Shown: piece after piece, positions 49,606 through 58,821 of the stretch | Layout of the letters: every line of letters begins with the position of its first letter | How positions within the stretch are numbered: the stretch's first letter is position 1 | Origin: Bacillota bacterium | Lineage (GTDB): Bacteria > Bacillota > Clostridia > Oscillospirales > CAG-382 | Reading direction: 5' to 3' | DNA: 64,000 nt | NCBI GenBank assembly: GCA_029550965.1 | Contig: JAKPGJ010000006.1 | Location: 1-64,000 of the forward strand | Translations under genes and position numbers: made by a program | The notes under the pieces: model-generated | The model's input: only the letters and a program-made list of their open reading frames with translations | Told to the model about the DNA's origin: nothing | The model's database searches: none

Positions 49606-50325
49606 ATTATTAAAACCGAAGAAGCCTATAAAAGAAGTCTTTACCGGCATGAGTTGAAGTATTTGATCAATTATAAAGACAGAGACATTCTTGTCAAAAG
49701 GCTCGAGGGTTTGATTCGGAGAGACACCCACGCCGAAAAAGGTTATTACAAAGTGCGCAGCCTGTACTTCGACGATTACTGGAATGGCGCGTATGAAGAA
49801 AAGCTGATGGGCGTTTCGGGACGCAACAAGTACCGGATCCGAATCTACAACGACTCGGACAGCGTGATCCATCTCGAGCGAAAAACCAAAACGGGAAGCT
49901 ATATTTACAAGAAAAGCGCGCCGCTGACAAGAAAAGATGTCGAGAAAATTCTGGACGGGGATTACAGCTTTTTGCTGTATCATCCGCAGCCGCTGTGTCA
50001 GGAGTTCTACGTGCAGTGCATCTCGCGCGTGATGCGGCCGCGGGTGGTGGTGGATTACGAGCGCGAGCCGTTCGTGTTCGAAGCGGGCGACGTCCGAATC
50101 ACCTTCGACTCGGACGTTCGGGCGTCCTCCCTAAATTTCTCCATTTTTGACCCGGCGCTTCCCACCAGCAGCGTTTTGGAGCCGGGAAAACTTGTTCTTG
50201 AGGTGAAGTTTACCGAGTTCCTGCCCAACCTTATCCGCGAAGCGCTTCCCGCCGAAGCCGCGGAATTGTCGGCGGTATCCAAGTACGTTCTTTGCTGCGA
50301 AAAAACCGATTATATCTATTCGTAG
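49606..50325 (+). CDS. VTC-domain (triphosphate tunnel) protein, probable non-AUG start
   Basis: YRHELKYLI, VRSLYFDDYWNGAYEEKLMG, RNKYRIRIYN, IHLERKTK, MRPRVVVDYEREPF, LVLEVKFTEFLP. The ORF track begins at TTG 49654, inside the conserved RHELK motif. Confidence 0.85.
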   Translation: MIKTEEAYKRSLYRHELKYLINYKDRDILVKRLEGLIRRDTHAEKGYYKVRSLYFDDYWNGAYEEKLMGVSGRNKYRIRIYNDSDSVIHLERKTKTGSYIYKKSAPLTRKDVEKILDGDYSFLLYHPQPLCQEFYVQCISRVMRPRVVVDYEREPFVFEAGDVRITFDSDVRASSLNFSIFDPALPTSSVLEPGKLVLEVKFTEFLPNLIREALPAEAAELSAVSKYVLCCEKTDYIYS

Positions 50326-50361
50326 GATCAAAACTGACATACGGAAAGGAAATTGCATATT

Positions 50362-51039
50362 ATGACTTTTAAGGATATTCTCAAGAACTTTAATGACGAA
50401 ACCTTTAAACAGTACTTTAACTGGCTCACCATAAGCGAAACGCTGATCGTGCTGGTTGTTGCGCTCGTAATGGGGCTGCTCATCTGTTTTATCTACACCA
50501 AGTTTTTCAGAGGCGTCGTATATAGCCGGACATTTTCGATTACGCTCATCGGCATGTGCGTCATGACCAGCATGGTAACGCTGGCTATCAGCTCGAATAT
50601 CGTAATCTCCCTCGGTATGGTCGGCGCGCTGTCTATCGTACGTTATCGTACCGCCATCAAGGAACCGCTTGACCTGCTCTATCTGTTTTGGTCGATAACG
50701 ACCGGAATCACCGTGGGCGCAAAGATGTATGTCCTTTCCGTAATCGCCGCCGTTATTATGATTCTCATCATTCTACTGTTCAGCCGCAGGTCCATTACAG
50801 GCAGGGTTTACATAATGGTAGTTCATTATGTCGGCGATCTTGCGGGCGACATGATTCGCAAAGCCTTAGGCAGCGCAAAATACCGTATAAAATCCAAGAC
50901 GGTCCGCAAGGATGCGTCGGAAATGGCGATCGAGATTTTCGCAAAAGGCGACAGCATGGCCTTTGTGGAAAAAATCCGCGCGATCGACAATGTATTGGAT
51001 GTGACGATTATCCAGTATGACGGCGAGTACCACGGCTAA
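50362..51039 (+). CDS. DUF4956 membrane protein
   Basis: Multiple TM then LGMVGALSIVRYRTAIKEPLDLLYLFWSITTGITVGA signature; follows VTC gene. Confidence 0.87.
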   Translation: MTFKDILKNFNDETFKQYFNWLTISETLIVLVVALVMGLLICFIYTKFFRGVVYSRTFSITLIGMCVMTSMVTLAISSNIVISLGMVGALSIVRYRTAIKEPLDLLYLFWSITTGITVGAKMYVLSVIAAVIMILIILLFSRRSITGRVYIMVVHYVGDLAGDMIRKALGSAKYRIKSKTVRKDASEMAIEIFAKGDSMAFVEKIRAIDNVLDVTIIQYDGEYHG

Positions 51040-51040
51040 T

Positions 51041-52435
51041 ATGACGTTGAAAAAGTTAATCGCCCTGATTGTCGCTGTTACGCTGGGCGGCGGAACCATG
51101 AGCGGGGGAGCTATGAAGAAATTCTTCTTGGGTTTTAAATGGTCAAAAACGGTTTCCTTTGAACAAAGCGGCGAGGTCGTCGTCAATCCGATGACCGGCT
51201 TTGCCCCGATCGCGGAAAATACGAAAGTCGCGGAGAAGTATTCACTGGTTTACGTGGACGTCACCTGGCGGGAACTTGAACCCGAGGAGGGCGTTTTCGC
51301 CTTTGAAGAAATTGACCGCAGCAACCATCTGGAGCGCTGGCGCGCGGACGGAAAAAGGGTGGTGTTCCGTTTTGTGCTGGATAAGCCCGGCAGCGAAGCG
51401 CACATGGACATCCCAGACTGGCTGTATGAAAAGACCGGCGGCGCCGGATATGCGTATGATCATGAATACGGCAAAGGCTTTTCGCCGGATTATACCCATC
51501 CCGACGTCATAGAAGGCCACGCGAAGGCGATACGGGCGCTCGGCGCGTATTACGGCAAAGACGATTTTTTTGCCTATATCGAGCTCGGCAGTCTGGGGCA
51601 TTGGGGCGAATGGCATGTAAAATACGACGCGGGCGTTCCGCGGCTGCCGAATGAGGAAATTCGGGACAAGTATATTCAGCCCTATCTGACCGCGTTCCCG
51701 AATTCGCAGATTCTGATGCGCAGACCGTTTACGCCCTGCAAGGTGTACGGCTTCGGGGTTTACAACGATATGACCGGCCACGCCGAAGCGACCGAAGAAT
51801 GGCTGGGCTGGATCAACTACGGCGGAAAATACAGTCAAACCGGAGAGCCAAACGTGATTCAGGCGGTGCCGGAGATATGGAACAAAGCCGCGGTGGGCGG
51901 CGAGCTGACCAGCTCGATTTCCATGGACTGGCTGTTGCGGTTCCATTTGAACGAAACGCTAAATCTGATCAAAAGGTCGCATATGACTTTTATAGGGCCG
52001 AAAATACCGGAGGGCGACATTTATGCGGAAAGCGCCGGCGAGATTCTGAAAAACCTCGGCTACCGCTACCGCATCGAAAAGGTGAGCGCGCGGGAGACGC
52101 TGGACGGCAAAAAGCTGAAAGTCAAGTTGCACTGGATCAACGACGGCGTCGCGCCGCTATACTGGGACTGGGACGTCTATCTGTACCTTCTGGACAGCGA
52201 GAACAGTATTGTTGAGAAAAGCCAGGTGGATATTAAACTCAGCGAGCTTACCGAAGGTAAAACAATTGTCACGCAGACGCTTCTGGATATCGCGAACAAA
52301 CAGGATAATTCCTACAAGCTGTGCATCGGCATTATAGACCCGAACACGGGCGAACCGGCGGTACAATTCGCGATGGATGCCGAACGGATCGGCAACATGA
52401 CGGTTTTGGCCGAATGGAACGACTTGACGAACTAA
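51041..52435 (+). CDS. DUF4832 protein (glycoside hydrolase-like TIM barrel plus Ig-like domain)
   Basis: NPMTGFAPIAENT...LVYVDVTWRELEPEEGVFAFE...YIELGSLGHWGEWH... Confidence 0.8.
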   Translation: MTLKKLIALIVAVTLGGGTMSGGAMKKFFLGFKWSKTVSFEQSGEVVVNPMTGFAPIAENTKVAEKYSLVYVDVTWRELEPEEGVFAFEEIDRSNHLERWRADGKRVVFRFVLDKPGSEAHMDIPDWLYEKTGGAGYAYDHEYGKGFSPDYTHPDVIEGHAKAIRALGAYYGKDDFFAYIELGSLGHWGEWHVKYDAGVPRLPNEEIRDKYIQPYLTAFPNSQILMRRPFTPCKVYGFGVYNDMTGHAEATEEWLGWINYGGKYSQTGEPNVIQAVPEIWNKAAVGGELTSSISMDWLLRFHLNETLNLIKRSHMTFIGPKIPEGDIYAESAGEILKNLGYRYRIEKVSARETLDGKKLKVKLHWINDGVAPLYWDWDVYLYLLDSENSIVEKSQVDIKLSELTEGKTIVTQTLLDIANKQDNSYKLCIGIIDPNTGEPAVQFAMDAERIGNMTVLAEWNDLTN

Positions 52436-52450
52436 AAATAAAAGCAAACG

Positions 52451-52479
52451 AAACGCGCCTGCATTGCGGCGCGTTTTTA
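52451..52479 (+). terminator. Terminator closing the pel operon
   Basis: AAACGCGCC-tgcattgc-GGCGCGTTT-TTA. Confidence 0.8.
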
Positions 52480-52499
52480 TATGGCGAAAACGATACAGG

Positions 52500-52528
52500 T
52501 TGAATAAACTCTAATAATATGCTATACT
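52500..52528 (+). promoter_or_regulatory. Sigma-A promoter of the AlgX-like lipoprotein gene
   Basis: TTGAAT-N17-TATACT. Confidence 0.6.
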
Positions 52529-52563
52529 AAACCGATGTAATTTTATAAAAAACGGGTGCTTTC

Positions 52564-53889
52564 ATGAAAAACAGGATGATGCAAAAAACGCTTCTCATTT
52601 TACTGGCGGCGATAACAGCCTCTTTTATTTTCACCGCGTGCGGGCAGTCGGACGTTTCGGAATCCGCATCCGCCGCTTCCAGCGCGCCCCAAAGCGGAAA
52701 CACTTCCTCCGCGGCGCCGGCGAGCTTTCATGACCTGACCGGCGGCAGCTATGACGCGAAGACCGAGCCGCCCGTGATTACCGAATACCGCACGGTCGAT
52801 GACGGCAGGGCGGTATATGCTGGAACCTGCGAGGAGGGCGCGACCGTCTATGCGGTAAAGGACGAAAAGATTATTGCCGCAAGCAGGTCGCATTACGGCA
52901 GCTTTCTTTTTGAGATTGCGGTTCATGAAAACGAGAACCCGCTGGAGTTTTCCATATACGCGAAGCGCGACGACAAGGCGCTGAGCGACCCGGTCCCGGC
53001 GCAGGCGGCGTATTATACCGACTACAAAGGCATTTCCGACTGGGTATGGGTCGGCAAAGATTTTCACCTGTTCTTCAGCGCGACCTATGACAATTACATG
53101 CGAAAAGACACTTTAAACAGCCGTCAGTATGAGCGGGCAAAGAGCACGATTTCCGAGCGCGTTCAGTGGCTAAACAACAACCTCGGCGCGAAGACGATTT
53201 ATATTCTCGTGCCCAACCCGAATGAGATTTACGGCGAGTATATGCCGGATATCGGCAAACAGCCGGACAAAGAGTCGCTGCACGACCAGACCGCGCGACT
53301 GCTTTCCGAAGCGGGCGCGGTCGTGATCGATATGAAGCCGATTTTGGAACAGCACAAGAACGACGCGTTTGAGATTTACCACCGCACCGACAGTCACTGG
53401 ACCGAGTACGCGGCCTACTTCGCGTATCAGGAGCTGTTCAATTATATCGCTAAGGATTTTCCGGCGAGCGCGCCCCGACCGATCGAGGATTTCGGATTCT
53501 CAAACGAACGCCGGCAGGCGGGCGATTTATATACCGATTTGAGCATGCACGTGGAAAACCTGTATGAAACCTCGGTATATTCCCGCTTGAAATTCCCGAC
53601 GCCGGTCGATATCCCGAAATACAAAAGCGACATTTCAACCCTAATCGCCGACGAGCCGACGCAGGAGCGGACCTTTGAAAATCCCGACGGCGCGGGAAAG
53701 CCGAACGTCATCATTCTCCGCGATTCCTATTCGATTATGATGTTCGACTATATCGCCGAGCGCTGCGCGGAAACCACCTTGCGCGCGATGTGGGATTTCA
53801 CCTTCGACAGGGAGCTTTTCAAGCGCAAAAACGTCGATTACGTCATTTACATTGTCTGCGATATGAACCTGAAAAATCTCTACAAATAG
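52564..53889 (+). CDS. Lipoprotein with AlgX/AlgJ-like SGNH (DHHW) domain, candidate O-acetyltransferase/esterase
   Basis: Lipobox FTACGQS; Ser-rich linker; YHRTDSHWTEYAAYFAYQEL and ILRDSYSIMMFDYIAERC. Confidence 0.75.
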   Translation: MKNRMMQKTLLILLAAITASFIFTACGQSDVSESASAASSAPQSGNTSSAAPASFHDLTGGSYDAKTEPPVITEYRTVDDGRAVYAGTCEEGATVYAVKDEKIIAASRSHYGSFLFEIAVHENENPLEFSIYAKRDDKALSDPVPAQAAYYTDYKGISDWVWVGKDFHLFFSATYDNYMRKDTLNSRQYERAKSTISERVQWLNNNLGAKTIYILVPNPNEIYGEYMPDIGKQPDKESLHDQTARLLSEAGAVVIDMKPILEQHKNDAFEIYHRTDSHWTEYAAYFAYQELFNYIAKDFPASAPRPIEDFGFSNERRQAGDLYTDLSMHVENLYETSVYSRLKFPTPVDIPKYKSDISTLIADEPTQERTFENPDGAGKPNVIILRDSYSIMMFDYIAERCAETTLRAMWDFTFDRELFKRKNVDYVIYIVCDMNLKNLYK

Positions 53890-53898
53890 ACGGTAGCG

Positions 53899-54549
53899 GT
53901 GGAAATAACGGTAAACGGAATCAATCTGTATTATGAAAAAACCGGTGCGGGCGTCCCGATCATCCTTTTGCACGGCAACGGAGAGGACCATGCCATTTTT
54001 GACAAACTGGCCGAAAAACTCTCGGCAGACTTTACGGTTTACGCGCCCGACAGCCGCTGTCACGGAAAAAGCGGCGCGGGCAGGCTGGATTATGCGCTGA
54101 TGGCGGAGGATGTCGTCGGGTTTATCCGCGCGCTCGCGATCAAGAAGCCGATTCTATACGGGTTCAGCGACGGCGGAATCATCGGACTTCTCATCGCGAT
54201 GAAATACCCGGATATTTTATCCAAACTGATTGTCAGCGGCGTCAACGTTAACCCGTTCGGGCTAAAAATTGGATTTTTGCTTTCAACCGTCAAGCAATAT
54301 CTAAAAAAACGCTCCGCTTTTGACCGCCTGATGCTCACGCAGCCGCATATCAAAGCGCGCGAACTTGATAAAATAAGAATACCGGTGCTGCTGACCGCCG
54401 GCGAGCGCGATTTAATCAGAGAAAAACACACAAAACGCATCGCAAACGCAATTCCGAACAGCAAACTGATGATTCTTCCCGGAGAGGACCACGGCAGCTA
54501 TGTTGCGCACAGCGATCAGCTGTATACGATAATAAAAAATTTCTGTTAG
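53899..54549 (+). CDS. Alpha/beta hydrolase
   Basis: ILLHGNGEDHAIFDKLA...YGFSDGGIIGLLIA (GxSxGG)...LPGEDHGSY. Confidence 0.92.
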   Translation: MEITVNGINLYYEKTGAGVPIILLHGNGEDHAIFDKLAEKLSADFTVYAPDSRCHGKSGAGRLDYALMAEDVVGFIRALAIKKPILYGFSDGGIIGLLIAMKYPDILSKLIVSGVNVNPFGLKIGFLLSTVKQYLKKRSAFDRLMLTQPHIKARELDKIRIPVLLTAGERDLIREKHTKRIANAIPNSKLMILPGEDHGSYVAHSDQLYTIIKNFC

Positions 54550-54563
54550 AAAGGAAACCGGAT

Positions 54564-55307
54564 ATGCCGCAGAACATTTATGACAATGATGCTTTCTTTG
54601 AAGGCTACATGCGGATTCGCGAGAGAGCGTGCAACGCGAACGATTTAATCGTCGACCCGGCTGTAAATAAGCACCTGCCGGATTTGAACGGAAAAACCGT
54701 GCTGGACTTGGGCTGCGGCTACGGAAAAAAGTGTGTTGATTTTGCAAATCGGGGTGCAAGATCGGTACTCGGGATAGATATTTCGGAGAAGATGCTCAGC
54801 CTTGCGAAAGAAAAATGCTCAGACAAGAAAATAACATACCTGCGGCTGGATATGAACGCCATAGACAAAATTGAGCAAAGGTTTGACTTTATCTACAGCG
54901 GACTTGCTTTTCATTATGTTGAGGATTTTGACAGGCTCATCGGCAATATATTCAATTTGCTCAATCCCGGCGGCATACTGCTGTTTGTGCAGGAACATCC
55001 GATTATCACCGCGACGATCGGCGGCGGGCATTGGAATAAAGACGAAAAAGGAGAGAGAGTTTCGTACACCTTTTCCAACTATAATCAGCCCGGTGTTCGA
55101 AGCAATTTCTGGATTGTCGACAATGTTATCAAGTACCACCGCACGATGGGCGAGATTGTCACGACGCTTGCGAAAAAAGGCTTTTTTATCGAGCTAATGG
55201 AAGAACCGGCGCCCGAAAAAGAAGTAGTCGAGAAGTATCCTGTTTTTAAAGAGGATTTTCTAAAACCGGATTTTCTGATGATCCGCGCAAGAAAGATAAG
55301 GGTATGA
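54564..55307 (+). CDS. Class I SAM-dependent methyltransferase
   Basis: KTVLDLGCGYGKKCVDFANRGARSVLGIDISEKML. Confidence 0.93.
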   Translation: MPQNIYDNDAFFEGYMRIRERACNANDLIVDPAVNKHLPDLNGKTVLDLGCGYGKKCVDFANRGARSVLGIDISEKMLSLAKEKCSDKKITYLRLDMNAIDKIEQRFDFIYSGLAFHYVEDFDRLIGNIFNLLNPGGILLFVQEHPIITATIGGGHWNKDEKGERVSYTFSNYNQPGVRSNFWIVDNVIKYHRTMGEIVTTLAKKGFFIELMEEPAPEKEVVEKYPVFKEDFLKPDFLMIRARKIRV

Positions 55308-55377
55308 AAGGATAAAGCAGTTCCCAGGTGAATTGCTTTCATTTTATCTCATTTCCTATTTCATCGAGGTGGAAGAA

Positions 55378-56544
55378 TTGCTTACATTATTGGCGCGTCT
55401 GTTTATAAAGAATTATAAGTCGTATGATTCCCCGCAGGTCAGAGGCGCCTACGGCGTTCTGTGCGGCGTTGTCGGAATCGTTCTGAACCTTTTGCTGTTC
55501 GCGGGGAAACTCTTTGCCGGCATCATCAGCGGTTCGATAGCGGTTACCGCGGACGCGTTCAACAATCTGTCCGACGCCGGAAGCTCGATCATTACCGCAA
55601 TCGGCTTTAAGCTCGCCGGACAGAAGCCGGACCTGCAGCACCCGTTCGGGCATGGCAGAATCGAGTATATCTCCGGCGCAATTGTTTCGATGCTGATTAT
55701 GTTCGTCGGAGTCGAGCTGCTGAAGTCTTCGGTGGAGAAAATCATTCACCCGTCGGAAGTGCAGCTTTCGACCGTCGCGGTCATCATCATGTGCGCTTCG
55801 GTCTGCATAAAGTTGTATATGGCTTTTTATAATAATCGTATCGGCAAAAAGATCGATTCCGTCGCGGTTAAGGCGGTCGCGCGGGACAGCATCAGCGACT
55901 GCTGCGCGACGGCGGCGGTTTTGCTTTCGCTGGTTGTGACGAATTTGACCGGCATTCAAACGGACGGCTGGTTCGGACTGCTTGTCGCGGGCTTTATTCT
56001 GTTTACCGGATTTAAATCCATGAAGGACACCGTCAGCCCGCTGCTCGGACAGCCGCCGGAAAAAGAGCTTGTCAGAAAAATTGAGGAAACCGTGCTGGCG
56101 CACCCCGAAATCAAGGGCATTCACGACTTAATCGTGCACGACTACGGACCCGGCAGGCAGATGATTTCGCTGCACGCCGAAGTCGCGCGCGACGCGGACA
56201 TCCTCGCCATCCATGACGTGATTGACAACACCGAAAAGGAATTGTTTATCAAAACCGGCTGTCAGGCGGTCATTCACATGGACCCGATTACGACCGACGA
56301 CGCGCGGGCGGTCGAACTGAAAAAAGCAGTCGCCGAGCTGGTGAAAAAAATAGACGGACGGATTTCCATTCACGATTTCAGAGTCGTGGAGGGGTACACC
56401 CATACCAACATTATCTTCGACGTCGTAGTTCCCTTCGATGTTCAAAAAAGCGAAGAGGAGTTAAGGCAGGAAGTCTACCGCATTATTCAGGAGTACGACA
56501 GCACCCTCAACGCCGTCGTCGAGATTGACCGGGCATACGCTTAA
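55378..56544 (+). CDS. Cation diffusion facilitator transporter
   Basis: GSIAVTADAFNNLSDAGSSIITAIGFKLAGQKPDLQHPFGHGRIEY; TTG start proposed from SD. Confidence 0.94.
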   Translation: MLTLLARLFIKNYKSYDSPQVRGAYGVLCGVVGIVLNLLLFAGKLFAGIISGSIAVTADAFNNLSDAGSSIITAIGFKLAGQKPDLQHPFGHGRIEYISGAIVSMLIMFVGVELLKSSVEKIIHPSEVQLSTVAVIIMCASVCIKLYMAFYNNRIGKKIDSVAVKAVARDSISDCCATAAVLLSLVVTNLTGIQTDGWFGLLVAGFILFTGFKSMKDTVSPLLGQPPEKELVRKIEETVLAHPEIKGIHDLIVHDYGPGRQMISLHAEVARDADILAIHDVIDNTEKELFIKTGCQAVIHMDPITTDDARAVELKKAVAELVKKIDGRISIHDFRVVEGYTHTNIIFDVVVPFDVQKSEEELRQEVYRIIQEYDSTLNAVVEIDRAYA

Positions 56545-56612
56545 TACGGGTTCCGAACGGATTATGAACAGCTTGTGCACATTTCCCAAAATCTGTGAAT
56601 AAATTTTGTGCA

Positions 56613-56656
56613 ACAATATTTTGTTGTTCTTATTGCAATCCACCACAATATATTGT
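56613..56656. promoter_or_regulatory. Tandem NrdR boxes upstream of nrdD
   Basis: ACAATATTTTGT (56613-56624) and ACAATATATTGT (56645-56656), 32 bp apart. Confidence 0.85.
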
Positions 56657-56661
56657 ATAAT
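56633..56661 (+). promoter_or_regulatory. Sigma-A promoter of nrdDG
   Basis: TTGCAA-N17-TATAAT; -10 abuts the second NrdR box. Confidence 0.7.
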
Positions 56662-56724
56662 AGGCTTTGAAACCGGATGTGACATTCCCGGATAAAAAAT
56701 TAAATGGACAAAGAGGGAAAAGAC

Positions 56725-58821
56725 ATGATAACTACAATCAGGAAGCGTGACGGCAGTCTGGTGCCGTTTTATCCGGAAAAAATAACCAGAGCCATTTTCA
56801 AAGCGGCGAAGGCGGTCGGCGGAAACGACTGGAAGATGGCGGAAGACCTTGCGATGCAGGTTGTTCAGCTTGCGGAGGAGAAGTACCACGACCAGATCGT
56901 CGATGTTGAATCCATACAGGACCTGGTAGAGAAGGTTCTGATTGAGAACGGCAAAGCCAAGACCGCAAAAGCCTATATCCTGTACAGAGAAAAAAGACAT
57001 GCGGCAAGGCAGACGAACGCCCTGATTGGTGCAACCATTGACATGTTCAAGAACTATCTCGGCGACAACGACTGGCGCATTCAGGAGAACGCGAACGCGC
57101 AGAAGTCGATCAACGGGATGAACAACTATATACGCGAAACCTTCACCAGACAGTACTGGCTGTACGAAATCTATCCCGAAGAGGTCAGAAACGCGCATGT
57201 TTCGGGCGATCTTCATTTGCACGACCTTGGTTTCTTCGGCCCCTACTGCGCCGGCTGGGACCTGAAGTATTTGCTGATCAACGGTTTCGGCGGCGTGCCG
57301 GGCAAGGTCGAGTCCAAGCCTGCAAAACATCTGCGCAGTTTTTTAGGTCAGATCGTCAACTCCACCTTCACCACGCAGGGCGAAACCGCCGGCGCGCAGG
57401 CGTGGAGCAGCTTCGATACCTACTGCGCTCCGTTTATACGGTACGACAATCTTGACTACAAGGCGGTCAAGCAGGCGCTGCAGGAGTTTATTTTTAACCT
57501 CAACGTGCCGACCAGAGTCGGCTTCCAGTGCCCGTTCTCCAACCTTACGTTTGATATTAAGCCGCCCCGCACACTGCGGGACGAGCCGGTCATCATCGGC
57601 GGCAAACCCCAGAAGGAGACCTACGGCGAGTTCCAGAAAGAAATGGACATGCTCAATCTCGCCTTCTGCGAGGTAATGATGGAGGGCGACAGCAAAGGGC
57701 GCGTTTTCACCTTCCCGATCCCGACCATCAACGTTACGAAAGACTTCGACTGGGACAGCCCGGTCATCTGCAAATTCATGGAGATTACCTGCAAGTACGG
57801 TATCCCCTATTTCTCGAACTACATCAGCTCCGACCTGTCGCCGGAGGACGCTTTGTCCATGTGCTGCCGCCTGAGACTGGATACCGGCGAGCTGCGCAAG
57901 CGGGGCGGCGGATTATTCGGTTCCAACCCGATGACCGGCTCAATCGGCGTCGTAACCATCAATATGCCGCGCATCGGATACCTTTCCAGAACCAAAGAGG
58001 AGTTTTTTGACCGCCTGCTGCGGATGATGGAAATCGCGCGCGAAAGCCTCGAAATCAAGCGCAAAACCATCGAGGTCCAGACCGAGAAGGGCATGTATCC
58101 CTATTCGGCGCATTACCTGAAGGACGTCAAGGCGCGGACGGGCCAGTACTGGTACAACCATTTCAACACCATCGGACTGATCGGCATGAACGAAGCATGC
58201 CTGAACTTCCTGCACAAGGACATCACGACGCCGGAAGGTCAGCAGTTCGCGTTGGAGACGCTCGACTTCATGCGGGACGTCATCAAACGCTTCCAGGAAG
58301 AAACCGGCCATGTATATAACCTCGAGGCTTCGCCCGCCGAGGGCGCAAGCTACAGCCTTGCGAAGCTGGACAAGGAGAAGTTCAACGACATCATCACGGC
58401 CGGCGGAGAAATCCCGTACTATACCAACTCCACGCAGCTCCCGGTTGGCTATACGGACGATATTTTTGAAACGCTCGACCTGCAGGACGAGCTGCAGTGC
58501 AAGTACACCGGCGGAACCGTTCTGCATCTCTATCTCGGCGAGCGCATCAAGGACGTCGAGGTCTGCAAGAAACTGATTCAGAAAGTCTTTACCCATTACA
58601 AACTGCCGTACATCTCCATTACGCCGACCTTCTCGGTATGCCCCGAGCACGGTTATATCACGGGCGAGCAGTTCGCCTGCCCGCAGTGCGGCGCGGAAAC
58701 CGAGGTCTGGAGCAGGGTTGTCGGCTACTTAAGACCTGTCAGGAACTTCAACAAAGGAAAACAGGAGGAGTACAGAGAAAGGCGCAAATATGTCATAAGG
58801 CAGGCTGAACTCATCCGATGA
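56725..58821 (+). CDS. nrdD: Anaerobic ribonucleoside-triphosphate reductase
   Basis: ATP-cone N-terminus (ITTIRKRDGSLVPFYPEKI), Zn-site CPEHGY...CPQCG, glycyl radical RVVGYLRPV. Confidence 0.97.
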   Translation: MITTIRKRDGSLVPFYPEKITRAIFKAAKAVGGNDWKMAEDLAMQVVQLAEEKYHDQIVDVESIQDLVEKVLIENGKAKTAKAYILYREKRHAARQTNALIGATIDMFKNYLGDNDWRIQENANAQKSINGMNNYIRETFTRQYWLYEIYPEEVRNAHVSGDLHLHDLGFFGPYCAGWDLKYLLINGFGGVPGKVESKPAKHLRSFLGQIVNSTFTTQGETAGAQAWSSFDTYCAPFIRYDNLDYKAVKQALQEFIFNLNVPTRVGFQCPFSNLTFDIKPPRTLRDEPVIIGGKPQKETYGEFQKEMDMLNLAFCEVMMEGDSKGRVFTFPIPTINVTKDFDWDSPVICKFMEITCKYGIPYFSNYISSDLSPEDALSMCCRLRLDTGELRKRGGGLFGSNPMTGSIGVVTINMPRIGYLSRTKEEFFDRLLRMMEIARESLEIKRKTIEVQTEKGMYPYSAHYLKDVKARTGQYWYNHFNTIGLIGMNEACLNFLHKDITTPEGQQFALETLDFMRDVIKRFQEETGHVYNLEASPAEGASYSLAKLDKEKFNDIITAGGEIPYYTNSTQLPVGYTDDIFETLDLQDELQCKYTGGTVLHLYLGERIKDVEVCKKLIQKVFTHYKLPYISITPTFSVCPEHGYITGEQFACPQCGAETEVWSRVVGYLRPVRNFNKGKQEEYRERRKYVIRQAELIR

